A DNA stretch of 64,000 bases from assembly GCF_001314995.1 (NCBI RefSeq), contig NZ_CP012938.1, forward strand, positions 6,200,001-6,264,000. The letters are read 5' to 3'. The notes below the pieces were generated by a model. It worked only from the letters and a program-made list of their open reading frames with translations, searched no databases and was not told the origin of the DNA. Position numbers and translations under genes: made by a program. Positions 35,888 through 44,512 of this stretch are shown here, one piece after another. How positions within the stretch are numbered: the first letter of the stretch is position 1; every line of letters begins with the position of its first letter. The stretch is from Bacteroides ovatus. Its GTDB lineage: Bacteria; Bacteroidota; Bacteroidia; Bacteroidales; Bacteroidaceae.

Positions 35888-36490
35888 ATGGCAATCAGAA
35901 AAAGCAAGATAAACATAGACACAGAAGAAAGATCTGACTTCGACAACATGTTGAATGATGTCGAAAACGAGGTTGAGGAGCAGCAAGCTGAGGAGGGACT
36001 TGTAAACCGTGTTCCTGAGTTGAAGCGGTTGAGTGAGGACATTGACAAGGCTACAAACACCTTCATCAATGCCACACTTGAACTGGAATCTGCCATTCAG
36101 CAGTATCAGCGTGCAGAAGTAAAATTAGGTGGTGCTGTGACTACTATCAGCAAAAAGGTTGATACCATCAATCGGCACATAGACAAAGTCTTGGATAATG
36201 CTCCCACGAAATTAAAGGTGTCTGTAAATGTCAATGATGCTGACTGGCAGAAAATCCAAGAACTGTTTGCCAAAGAACGCCAATGGATGACCGCACAGAT
36301 GCAGACGCATATCCGTGAGGTCAATTCCATGTTTGCTGATGAACGGAAAAAAGTCCGTGAACGATACAAAGAATATGATGGCTGCTATCTCGGTCACTAT
36401 GCCCAGTGGTTCTTCTGGTTTTTCTTCACGTTTGGTATCTTTGTGGTTGCAGGAGGTGTTGGAATGATAATTGCGCAGAACTATACATGA
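35888..36490 (+). CDS. Coiled-coil membrane protein of element 2
   Basis: This 200-residue protein has a long acidic and then mixed coiled-coil-like stretch (residues about 15-140) and a single membrane segment near the C-terminus (GHYAQWFFWFFFTFGIFVVAG). It is equivalent in position to the membrane protein of element 1 (20701). A role in docking the relaxosome to a helper transfer system is inferred only from position. The gene is followed by a hairpin at 36506-36537. Confidence 0.8.
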   Translation: MAIRKSKINIDTEERSDFDNMLNDVENEVEEQQAEEGLVNRVPELKRLSEDIDKATNTFINATLELESAIQQYQRAEVKLGGAVTTISKKVDTINRHIDKVLDNAPTKLKVSVNVNDADWQKIQELFAKERQWMTAQMQTHIREVNSMFADERKKVRERYKEYDGCYLGHYAQWFFWFFFTFGIFVVAGGVGMIIAQNYT

Positions 36491-36505
36491 GATAGACGAG
36501 TTACT

Positions 36506-36537
36506 GCCTAACATTAAGTTTGCACTTAAAGTTAGGC
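36506..36537 (+). terminator. Hairpin after the last gene of element 2
   Basis: GCCTAACATTAAGT (36506-36519) pairs with ACTTAAAGTTAGGC (36524-36537) with one mismatch; the T-run is weak. Confidence 0.65.
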
Positions 36538-36596
36538 GATTACTATTATTATCTCGATAACCAATCAACCAATTTTATTGCCTTCTTCGTGTCATA

Positions 36597-36764
36597 ATGT
36601 TAAGAATGATGCTGCGCAAGAGATACATTATCGAAACCATAAACAATATGTTGAAGAACATGGCGCAGATTGTACATTCGCGTCACAGGTCTGTGAACGA
36701 CTTTATCATGAACCTTATTTCTGCCTTGGGAGCATATGTTACTACAATGGCGGTCATGCAATAA
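36597..36764 (+). pseudogene. C-terminal remnant of an IS982-family transposase
   Basis: This 55-codon remnant matches the end of IS982-type DDE transposases: the RKRYIIETINNMLKN helix that carries the final catalytic Glu, and the HSRHRS motif followed by ISALGAY. The upstream part is missing (similarity fades before about 36575), so it cannot be active. It marks an old insertion at the right edge of element 2. Confidence 0.7.
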
Positions 36765-36777
36765 TGACCGCCATTGT
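36744..36777. terminator. Strong 14-bp hairpin
   Basis: A perfect 14-bp stem (36744-36757 with 36764-36777) with a six-base loop lies between the IS remnant and the convergent peptidase gene. It is probably a terminator for the minus-strand operon, although it could also be the end of the IS remnant. Confidence 0.75.
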
Positions 36778-36800
36778 ACTATTTCTATTAAATTGTTTTT

Positions 36801-37430
36801 TTAGATACAGATGTACAAGCCACTGATTACATATCCTTTTCTTAAATTTTCAATGGCTTTTCCAATCGTGGAACCATCAGAATCTTTACCTCCATCTGGG
36901 TCATAACAAACGAATTTATCTTTTTTTACATGCTTTACAGCAATCCAATGTTTATTATTTACCAAGACCAATATATACTTCCAGGTCGTTTCAGGGTAAA
37001 GGTCATCTAAAGAGTCATCTAAAGCTTGAGTTTTCATGCCCAGCCTTTTATCTGTTATTCTGCTTATTTCTTCAGATATCAAATTCTTTAAAGGACCACT
37101 TTCAAAATTTGAGCCATAACATACCGTAACGGTTCTATCTGTTACATAATCTTTAAATGCAGCGCATATCCCCGATGGCAAAGACATAAGAGTGCCGCTT
37201 AATTTATTGCCCAGCAAGTATATGCTTGCCTTAGACTCCGGATACGGTTTAATAATCTCTTTATTCTGATAGTCCTGTATCCGCATATAAACCTCTATGG
37301 GACGCGTGCCACTTCCCAGATCCACCAAGACCGCATTCAAAGCGAACCCTCCACAGAAATTATTGGGGGTTGGAAATGGAGTTATACAATGTTCAGGTCT
37401 ATTCTGGTTTAATTTATTCCCAAAACACAT
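36801..37430 (-). CDS. Putative C39-like cysteine peptidase
   Basis: This 209-residue protein has the three catalytic landmarks of papain/C39-like peptidases in the right order: Cys in NNFCGGFALNAV (near residue 26), His in NNKHWIAVKHV (near residue 163) and Asp in YDPDGG (near 178). There is no signal peptide and no membrane segment. I cannot say what it cleaves. It follows a 787-residue unrecognised gene by 25 bases and is almost certainly co-transcribed, so that large protein is a candidate substrate or partner. An alternative is a C39-type fold with another activity such as deamidation. Confidence 0.65.
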   Translation of the reverse strand: MCFGNKLNQNRPEHCITPFPTPNNFCGGFALNAVLVDLGSGTRPIEVYMRIQDYQNKEIIKPYPESKASIYLLGNKLSGTLMSLPSGICAAFKDYVTDRTVTVCYGSNFESGPLKNLISEEISRITDKRLGMKTQALDDSLDDLYPETTWKYILVLVNNKHWIAVKHVKKDKFVCYDPDGGKDSDGSTIGKAIENLRKGYVISGLYICI

Positions 37431-37455
37431 TATATTTCATTTTTAATGGTTAATA

Positions 37456-39819
37456 CTAAATCTGTTGTTCTGTATTATTCTTGTTCATAGCCTGGAGAAG
37501 TTTCTTGTAGTCTTCCACAAACTTAGATATAGTTACAAATCCTGCTGCCATTTCATCATCGGATATCTCGTCCATGATGGTACTCTTGTCTGCTGGTGTC
37601 GCTTGCAGATAGTAACCGATAATCTGAGGAGTGGTAATCTTGATGTTGAAACTCTTGTCCGTGGAGCTGGTGTGGATGCCAGAAGAACCGAATGAAGAAC
37701 TGCTACTTTTTGCACCGCTGAAAAGCAGGAAGCCGCCGCCATGTGAGACATGCTCTTCCATGGTAGCCGAGAAGGTATTCGAGAGCTGGTCGCTAGTAAC
37801 CACTTGGATGGAAATGTCTTTGGCGACGAGCATGGCCACAGGATAACAGGGTAGGATATGGCTGCGGCTCATGTCTGAAAGCCTTTCTTCTGTGATTTCA
37901 CTGTAATCTTTTATTGGAGACACACGTGAGGTGGACACGTTAAACATATCCTTGGTCAAGACAAAAATCCCAGGATTAAACCATTCTCTCTCGATGCCCA
38001 CTTTTGCCACATTCATTCCGACCCGAACAGACGTATTTTGGGAGTGGCATAGCTCTGCAAAGGTCGAAGAATTCGTTTCTTTCTTCCCTGAGTAACCTGC
38101 GAACCATAAACTGGCACCGTATGGGCTGTTTGAAGCAGACGAGTGGCTGTTGCTTTCCTTGTCTATCTGTGAGGCGGCTACGTCGATTAGTACCTGCGTG
38201 AATCCTTCAGGAACAATCGGTGTCTGTACGCTTTCAGTCTCTTTGCCTGAATTTACCGTTTGGGCAACTTTCATTTTCTCCAAGATTTCCTGGATTTCAG
38301 TATTAATTCTCTCCAGCTGTTCTTGAATTGGTGGAAGCAGTTGCTTGAGTTGCAGGAGGTTTTTATTTATCGCCTCTTCCAGCAAGACATTGGATAACTG
38401 TTGCGATTTAGTTATATAATCGTTTTGAAGTTTTTGGTTTTTTGACAGTATGGCTGTAATTTTATCGATCAAACTGTCTACACTTTGGTCATTTTTATCA
38501 AATTTTAATCCGCTTGCCAGTCTGCTGATGATACTATTAGGTACTCCTCCACTGAATATCGGTGCAATGGTAAATGCGGTATCAATGACAGTCTTGACAC
38601 CTTCACCGTAACTGCTGATCAATTCATTTTGAGCTTTATTCAAAGCGTCCCTTGCATCTTGTGCATCATTTTTGTTTTTTTCCAGTTCTTTACTCCTGTC
38701 TTCTTCATCAATCAGATTTGTCAGATTGGAGATTTGTGAGGAAAGGGTAATCCTGCGTGAAGACAGATTACGCAATCTCATAGCCAATGACTCCGGGGAA
38801 TCAAGTAAGTCGGACGGGATGAAGGATGTGTTCAGCAGTTCAAACCAGTTTGTGGGGTTGAATTTTACGGGATAGACAATGCCTCCGTCTGGAGTCAGCC
38901 TCTGAATGTTTTCCAAAATCTCTCTGGCCTGCTCCAGCTCCGCACCTGAACCGCTGTCAAGAACTCCATTGAGGATGTCCATATCGTTGGGGGAGAAGAC
39001 GGATAACACTTTTGCCCGCTTTTCGTTCAATTCCAAAGATTCTCCTCTTGCAACTGCTTCATACCATTGCAAGTATTCATTGTTGTAATGAATATTGTTC
39101 TCCTCTGAAGTATCAGGATAAATTTTTCTTAAAGCTTCTTTTTTCTTGTTTTGTTTTTCAGACCATGCTCTTTCTGCAGCCACATAGTCATCATATAGGC
39201 GATAAAATACCTCCTGAAGCGTATAGCTTTTCGTATTTTCGTCACCAAAATCATAAGGATATGGGGTCAGCAGCAGCTCGCGCAGTTGATTTTTCGCTTT
39301 TGCGATTTTTTCGTTCAATTTAGGAGTTAATGTATCCAGAGCCGAACGGTACTGATATGGCAATGTCATGCCGTTATCACCGCCTGTAACGCGACAGGGA
39401 TCGAAGAGCTTGTTGGCTAAACGCGATTCGTTGGCTTCCACCATCGGCCCTTTTTCCGCATTGTTTTTGTAGTCGTAGGCAAAGTCCTTGGCTGTGAGTG
39501 CTTGCCCTGGCAGGGTCAGACAAAGAAACTGATTCGGATTTTCACCTCCGATTACGCTTTCTATCTGATTGTATAGCAAGTCTATGAATGGCTCACTCGC
39601 AAGGCTTGCTCCACCATTGTCCTGTATGCTGGATTGGGAATCGCCTTTACTGTCGGATTTGGAGGCTTCATTGGAATTTGTCTTTCCTTTGGAGCCGGTA
39701 TTCTCCTTTAACTTAGGAGGAGAATCATTATTAATTTCTTGAGAGTCATTTGAAACCACAGGAACAGCAGTTTCCTTTACTTCTTTTTTAGTATTCTCGG
39801 GCAAATTCTGTTCGTTCAT
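37456..39819 (-). CDS. Large unrecognised coiled-coil protein
   Basis: This 787-residue protein has a disordered, Ser/Asn/Lys-rich N-terminus (residues 1-70), long helical and coiled-coil regions (about 205-250 and 340-400, and again about 470-530), a hydrophobic stretch near 410-430 (TVIDTAFTIAPIFSGGVP), and a beta-rich C-terminal third with a Ser-rich glycine loop (HGGGFLLFSGAKSSSSSFG). I do not recognise the family. The layout (helical shaft, possible membrane-insertion segment, beta-rich head) loosely recalls pore-forming toxins, but that is only a shape argument. It is the first gene of an operon with the putative peptidase. Confidence 0.75.
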   Translation of the reverse strand: MNEQNLPENTKKEVKETAVPVVSNDSQEINNDSPPKLKENTGSKGKTNSNEASKSDSKGDSQSSIQDNGGASLASEPFIDLLYNQIESVIGGENPNQFLCLTLPGQALTAKDFAYDYKNNAEKGPMVEANESRLANKLFDPCRVTGGDNGMTLPYQYRSALDTLTPKLNEKIAKAKNQLRELLLTPYPYDFGDENTKSYTLQEVFYRLYDDYVAAERAWSEKQNKKKEALRKIYPDTSEENNIHYNNEYLQWYEAVARGESLELNEKRAKVLSVFSPNDMDILNGVLDSGSGAELEQAREILENIQRLTPDGGIVYPVKFNPTNWFELLNTSFIPSDLLDSPESLAMRLRNLSSRRITLSSQISNLTNLIDEEDRSKELEKNKNDAQDARDALNKAQNELISSYGEGVKTVIDTAFTIAPIFSGGVPNSIISRLASGLKFDKNDQSVDSLIDKITAILSKNQKLQNDYITKSQQLSNVLLEEAINKNLLQLKQLLPPIQEQLERINTEIQEILEKMKVAQTVNSGKETESVQTPIVPEGFTQVLIDVAASQIDKESNSHSSASNSPYGASLWFAGYSGKKETNSSTFAELCHSQNTSVRVGMNVAKVGIEREWFNPGIFVLTKDMFNVSTSRVSPIKDYSEITEERLSDMSRSHILPCYPVAMLVAKDISIQVVTSDQLSNTFSATMEEHVSHGGGFLLFSGAKSSSSSFGSSGIHTSSTDKSFNIKITTPQIIGYYLQATPADKSTIMDEISDDEMAAGFVTISKFVEDYKKLLQAMNKNNTEQQI

Positions 39820-40002
39820 AGTTTTTACTTTTAATTATTGATTAATACTACTCTAAGAATCATCCAATTTACTATCAATTGAATGTACGAATTTAGTTTG
39901 TGCCTGACAAAAATTTGCAGACACAACCACTCTCATTGGTGGATTCTCCGTGTGTTCCATCACGTCCTCCTTTTTTATTGGGGTTATACTTCGGTTTATG
40001 TT
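39820..40002. other. Intergenic gap upstream of the 787-residue gene
   Basis: About 180 AT-rich bases separate it from the fimbrial operon. I see no gene and no clear -7 element. Confidence 0.4.
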
Positions 40003-40033
40003 CGTTGCGGACGGAAATGTTCCGCCCGCAACG
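40003..40033 (-). terminator. Hairpin after the last fimbrillin gene
   Basis: CGTTGCGGACGGAA (40003-40016) pairs with TTCCGCCCGCAACG (40020-40033), allowing one G-T pair. It begins right after the stop of the fimbrillin at 40036; no clear T-run follows on the minus strand. Confidence 0.6.
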
Positions 40034-40035
40034 GC

Positions 40036-41745
40036 TTACTGCTTCCTCAAGGTAGGCAATGCTCCTTTAAGTTCGTAACGCCACTTTGAACCAGCGTTCT
40101 GCAAAGCGGTGTTCATGGCATCAACGGCTTTCTGCCAGGTAACGACAGAGCCGTCCACCTTCGTGGCTTCGGTGCTTTTCTTATTGTAGCCGATACCTTG
40201 TTCATGATTGTTCTTCCAATAGCAGGCGGTCATCACGTTGGCGTAGTTATTTCCCAAAAAGCCGCCGATATGTAGATAGCCAGTGCTACTACCCGTACTG
40301 GTTACGTTGCCCGTGGCATAGCAGGCAAGGAGGCTGCTTCCTGCGTTCATTCCCACCAGACCGCCGCCAGCGATATTCTTATTGGGGGCCATTTCTATGA
40401 TCACGTTGCCTGTGGCATAGCAAGCGGTCAGGGTGGCACTCGAATTCGTCTGACCTGCCACGCCGCCGACATCGACCGTTCCCTTCACTGTGGCAGAGGA
40501 GCTGCATCCGGTGATGGAACCGCCTATTTGAACACCCACCACACCGCCGACATACACCGTGCCGCTGACGCTGCCCGACACCGAGCAGTTTTCAATGGTG
40601 CCCCAGCCAGATCCTACCACGCCGCCAATACTGCCGCCATATATTTGATGGCTTGTTATCTGTACGCCCTCCATCACCACGTTCTTCACCGTACCAGCTC
40701 TATTGAGCCAGCCGAACAGACCCGCATATTCGTCATTTGTCGTAAAGGTCAGCCCCGTGATGGTATGGCCGCCACCGTCGAAGGTGCCTTTGTATGAGTT
40801 GTCGTAGTCTGTGCCTATCGGCGTCCAGTCTTTGCCTGTGAGGTCAATGTCTGTGTCGAGGGTAATGTTAATGTCGCTCTTACCTCCGTTCACTAATTCG
40901 GCTATATTCATCAGACCATCGGCGGAGGTCACGGTGTAGCTGCCGTTGCTCTCTATGGTATAGCCCAGGTCTTTTGCCGCAGCGAGGGAGACGGTGTAGG
41001 TATATTCACCGCCCGCCTGCCAGTCGGTAGCATTCTTCATCTTATAAACGAAGGTCTTGCCGTTAGTGAAGGTGCAGGTAATGAAGGCCGTGCCAGCTGC
41101 CACACTTTGCGGGGCTACGATGGCGGTGTAGGTGTTGCTGCCCTTGTCATACGGGACGATTATATCCGGGTTGTCGCCTTCGGTGGAGAGACCCGTCAAC
41201 TGCACGGATGCCAGCCCCTCGGTGTAGTCCGTCAGAACGATGGTCACCCGCGCCGTGCGGTGGGTGAAGCGGAGCGTGGGGCTACCGTAGGTCACCGTCT
41301 GTCCGTTGGCTACGATGAGGTCGCTGCCCTCAAAGTCTTTTTGGGTACTTTGGTTGGCTTTTACCTTTACCGCAGGCGGAGTTGTCTCGCCAGCGGTGTA
41401 GGGCCACCACGCCGTGACGGTGATGTCGTTGTGGTTGGTCCAGTAGTACGGGTCGGTGGAGGTCAGCGTGGCGCTGGTGGGGTCGGCGGTGGAGGGCGTC
41501 ACGTTGTACGTCTTCACCGTGCCGTCCATCAGGACTGCCACGCTCTGCACACCCGTCCAATTGCCGTCCGCTGGGGCACGGGTGCCTACGGTGGCTGTCG
41601 CGACGGGATTCAGCCCCGTGGCGGTGAAGACGATGGGGGTGCCTTCCGCCCCTTCCGGTAGGAAGCCCGCTTCGTCCTGCGTGCAGGCGGCAAAACCGAG
41701 CAGCAGGGCGATGGCTGCGGATATATGGATAGTTGTTCGTTTCAT
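40036..41745 (-). CDS. Fimbrillin-family lipoprotein with GLUG repeats (A)
   Basis: This 569-residue lipoprotein has a lipobox at LGFAAC (Cys near residue 21). An N-terminal fimbrillin-like (Mfa-like) domain covers about residues 30-265. GLUG-type repeats follow (about 330-500), seen as repeated GGVVG and GCSSSATVKG-like units. A short conserved C-terminal segment ends in GALPTLRKQ. It is likely a surface-exposed tip or accessory fimbrial subunit. Its last 300 residues are nearly identical to those of the next gene (41768), so the two arose by tandem duplication or exchange recently. It is the last gene of the operon and high in GC compared with the flanking DNA. Confidence 0.87.
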   Translation of the reverse strand: MKRTTIHISAAIALLLGFAACTQDEAGFLPEGAEGTPIVFTATGLNPVATATVGTRAPADGNWTGVQSVAVLMDGTVKTYNVTPSTADPTSATLTSTDPYYWTNHNDITVTAWWPYTAGETTPPAVKVKANQSTQKDFEGSDLIVANGQTVTYGSPTLRFTHRTARVTIVLTDYTEGLASVQLTGLSTEGDNPDIIVPYDKGSNTYTAIVAPQSVAAGTAFITCTFTNGKTFVYKMKNATDWQAGGEYTYTVSLAAAKDLGYTIESNGSYTVTSADGLMNIAELVNGGKSDINITLDTDIDLTGKDWTPIGTDYDNSYKGTFDGGGHTITGLTFTTNDEYAGLFGWLNRAGTVKNVVMEGVQITSHQIYGGSIGGVVGSGWGTIENCSVSGSVSGTVYVGGVVGVQIGGSITGCSSSATVKGTVDVGGVAGQTNSSATLTACYATGNVIIEMAPNKNIAGGGLVGMNAGSSLLACYATGNVTSTGSSTGYLHIGGFLGNNYANVMTACYWKNNHEQGIGYNKKSTEATKVDGSVVTWQKAVDAMNTALQNAGSKWRYELKGALPTLRKQ

Positions 41746-41767
41746 GATGCGTGTTGTTTAGGGGTAG

Positions 41768-43570
41768 CTATTGTTTCTTTAGCGTGGGCAATGCTCCTTT
41801 AAGTTCGTAACGCCACTTTGAGCCTGCGTTCTGCAAGGCGGTGTTCATGGCATCAACGGCTTTCTGCCAGGTAACGACAGAGCCGTCCACCTTCGTGGCT
41901 CCGGTGCTTCTCTTATTGTGGCCGATACCTTGTTCATGATTGTTCTTCCAATAGCAGGCGGTCAAGGTAATGTAGTTATCTCCCAAAAAGCCGCCGATAT
42001 GTACATAGCCAGTGCTACTACCCGTACTGGTTACGTTGCCCGTGGCATAGCAGGAAAGGAGGCTTATTCCGTCGTTGAATCCTACCAGACCGCCGCCAGA
42101 GATATTCTCTGTGCGGTCTATTTCTATGATCACGTTGCCTGTGGCATAGCAAGCGGTCAAGGTGGCACCAAAAATCGTCTGACCTGCCACGCCGCCGACA
42201 TGGACCATTCCCTTCACTGTGGCAGAGGAACTGCATCCGGTGATGGAACGGTCCCTTTGAACACCCACCACACCGCCGACGCTCACCGTGCCGCTAATGC
42301 TGCCCGACACCGAGCAGTTTTCAATGGTGCCCCAGCTATATCCTGCCACGCCGCCGGCATAACCCAACCTGTGATTGCATGTTATCTGTATGCCCTCCAT
42401 CACCACATTCTTCACCGTAGCGGCGCCATTATTGAAATTACCGAGATAGCCGAACAGACCCGCATATTTGTCATTTGTCGTAACGGTCAGCCCCGTGATG
42501 GTATGGCCGCCACCGTCGAAGGTGCCGGTGTATGAGTTGTCGTAGTCTGTGCCTATCGGCGTCCAGTCTTTGCCGGTGAGGTCAATGTCGGCGGTGAGGG
42601 AAATGTTAATGTCGGTCTTACCTCCGTTCACTAATTCGGCTACATTCATCAGTCCGTTGGCGTTATAGACCGTGTAGGTCTTGGTGTTGCTGTCGTAGAT
42701 GTAGCCCAAATCCTCGGCTGCGCCGCTCTCGCCGCCGCCGTCAGCCCAGTTGCCGATGGTGCAGCCCTCTAACGTCAGGCCGGTGGTGTTCACCTTAACG
42801 GTATATTTATAGCGGCTGCCCGCTTCTAATACAACGTTGTTCTGCGGACGGAAGTAGAAGGTGCCGCCGCCGAGTTTCACCTTGACGAACGGCTTGCCTG
42901 CCACAACGGTCTGCGGGGCGGTCAGTGCCTCGTAGGTGTTGCCGCTTGCGTTGTAAGTCTTGATGGCGGTCGGGTTGCCGTTATCGGCTGACAGGCTCAC
43001 GAGGCTCACCGTGGCACCGGCGACGCTCGTGAATCCCGTGCCGGGCTTCAGTTCGATTGTCACGCGTGCCGTGCGGTGGGTAAATTCAAGAGTCGGGTTG
43101 TTAAATTCCACCTTCCGGTTCTCAGCAGAGATGAAGTCGCTGTTCTGGAAGTCAGCCAATTTGCTTTGGTCTTCTGCCACCTTCACGGCAGGCATCTGTG
43201 TGATGTCGGCATTGTTGAAGGGCCACCATGCCGATACGGTAATCGGGTCGCGGCTGGTCCAGTAGTACGGGTCGTTCTCGCGTGAAAGCGTGGCACTCTT
43301 GAAATCGGTAGAAGCCGTTACGGTGTATTCCTTTACCGCATCGCCCATCTTGAGTGCCACGGAAGTGACGCCCTGCCAGTCGCCGTCCACAGCGGCACGG
43401 GTGGAAGGGGCTGCCAGCGGCGTTGCTTCTACGGACAATCCGGTGGCACGGATGACGACGGGGTATTCACCTTCGGGCAGACGGTTATCGCCAGCAAGTT
43501 CGTCCTGCGTGCAGGCGGCGAGGGCGAACAGCAGTGCGGTGGCTGCGGGGATAAATAATCTATGTCTCAT
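41768..43570 (-). CDS. Fimbrillin-family lipoprotein with GLUG repeats (B)
   Basis: This 600-residue lipoprotein has a lipobox at FALAAC (Cys near residue 20), an N-terminal fimbrillin-like domain (about residues 35-280) and GLUG repeats (about 355-530) with the same C-terminal segment as gene A, ending in GALPTLKKQ. The N-terminal domains of A and B differ, which means the duplication kept a common adhesive or stalk part and a variable first domain. It lies 22 bases upstream of A and 34 bases after the smaller fimbrillin at 43605. Probably part of the surface fimbria. Confidence 0.87.
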   Translation of the reverse strand: MRHRLFIPAATALLFALAACTQDELAGDNRLPEGEYPVVIRATGLSVEATPLAAPSTRAAVDGDWQGVTSVALKMGDAVKEYTVTASTDFKSATLSRENDPYYWTSRDPITVSAWWPFNNADITQMPAVKVAEDQSKLADFQNSDFISAENRKVEFNNPTLEFTHRTARVTIELKPGTGFTSVAGATVSLVSLSADNGNPTAIKTYNASGNTYEALTAPQTVVAGKPFVKVKLGGGTFYFRPQNNVVLEAGSRYKYTVKVNTTGLTLEGCTIGNWADGGGESGAAEDLGYIYDSNTKTYTVYNANGLMNVAELVNGGKTDINISLTADIDLTGKDWTPIGTDYDNSYTGTFDGGGHTITGLTVTTNDKYAGLFGYLGNFNNGAATVKNVVMEGIQITCNHRLGYAGGVAGYSWGTIENCSVSGSISGTVSVGGVVGVQRDRSITGCSSSATVKGMVHVGGVAGQTIFGATLTACYATGNVIIEIDRTENISGGGLVGFNDGISLLSCYATGNVTSTGSSTGYVHIGGFLGDNYITLTACYWKNNHEQGIGHNKRSTGATKVDGSVVTWQKAVDAMNTALQNAGSKWRYELKGALPTLKKQ

Positions 43571-43604
43571 AATTCTTCATTCTAATCGATTAATTATTAA
43601 CATC

Positions 43605-44492
43605 CTACAGGTCAGCACCCACATCTCCACCGTCTATATCGTTCCACTTTGCAATGGTGGCTTCGCTGACTTCAAGGACTTTGTTGCGTACCTTGACGGT
43701 ATAGGTATAGTTGTTGCCCGCCAGCAGTGCGCCATCGGGCATGGTGAGTGTGGCATGATATTCCTGACCTTTGTAATTCACAACCAACGGCAGGGATGCA
43801 ACTGTCTGCGGGAAGAGGATGATCGATGACGTGAGATTGCCGTCTGCCAGATTCATGGTCAGTTCTCCAGTCTGTAGTCCGTTGTCTGCGGTGGCAATAC
43901 CGTCGGCCGTGTTGAACGTACCGGTGAGTAACAATCCGTCCAGCGTGTAACGTTCAGGCTTGACCACGCTGAAATTCACGCCGTCGCCCGCCTCGAAGGT
44001 AAGGGTTATCTGGCTCATGCGGTGGTGGAAAGAGTTGTCTTCACCGCCTTTGGCGGTTTTGTCGGTGAAGCTTACTACCGGGTTGTTTTTGTCTCCCGTG
44101 GCTCCTGAAGCAAAGAGGAAGTCGATGGCAGGCTGGTTTTGCTGCGCCGTGGCATCGGTCGTGGCTGTGAGGATGCCTCCCGCCGCGTTGTACGGATAGT
44201 AGGCGCGGAAAGTATGGGTCTTTGCATCTTCGATATAGATAACCTTTCCTTCTGCCTCAAATTTCCCGTTTTTCAGGATGAAAGGCACGTTGCCGTACTG
44301 GGAATCGTTGCCGATGTCGGTGATGCCGATACGGTCGCCGCCAGTCCAGGTGGTTCCGCTGGCGCGGGTGGCGGGGGCGATGTTGGCGGTAAACTGGGCG
44401 GCCACGGGGTCACCGTTCAGGTTCTCGTTGTCGTTGTTGCAGGCTACCAGTGCGAGGGCGAGCGCTGCAAGTGTAAAAAATCTTGTCTTCAT
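43605..44492 (-). CDS. Fimbrillin-family protein
   Basis: This 295-residue lipoprotein has a lipobox at LALVAC (Cys near residue 18) and a single fimbrillin (Mfa_like_1-type) domain. It resembles the major subunit of Mfa1/FimA-type fimbriae, which are exported as lipoproteins, trimmed by an Arg-gingipain-like protease in other genera and then polymerised by donor-strand exchange. The late stretch GNNYTYTVKVRNKVLEVSEATIAKW fits the C-terminal strand region. It is the best candidate for the shaft subunit in this operon. Confidence 0.88.
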   Translation of the reverse strand: MKTRFFTLAALALALVACNNDNENLNGDPVAAQFTANIAPATRASGTTWTGGDRIGITDIGNDSQYGNVPFILKNGKFEAEGKVIYIEDAKTHTFRAYYPYNAAGGILTATTDATAQQNQPAIDFLFASGATGDKNNPVVSFTDKTAKGGEDNSFHHRMSQITLTFEAGDGVNFSVVKPERYTLDGLLLTGTFNTADGIATADNGLQTGELTMNLADGNLTSSIILFPQTVASLPLVVNYKGQEYHATLTMPDGALLAGNNYTYTVKVRNKVLEVSEATIAKWNDIDGGDVGADL

Positions 44493-44512
44493 TATATCTA
44501 TAATTTTATTAT

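Larger units (their letters stand above)
29495..36540 (+). mobile_element. Mobilisable element 2 (two integrases, MobC-relaxase)
   Basis: Eight plus-strand genes form a second mobilisable unit: two tandem tyrosine recombinases, an HTH protein, two genes of unknown function, MobC, a relaxase and a coiled-coil membrane protein. The left edge coincides with the truncation of the helicase gene. The right edge is placed after the hairpin at 36506-36537. I did not find the missing helicase 5' end on the far side. Confidence 0.6.

Noticed and set aside
36578..36826. 82-codon plus-strand frame
   Set aside because: It is out of frame with the IS982-like remnant, which explains the DNA better.
41107..41661. 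Open frame antisense within fimbrillin A
   Set aside because: GC-rich coding DNA opens all frames here; the product is Gly/Val/Arg-rich with no homology-like pattern.
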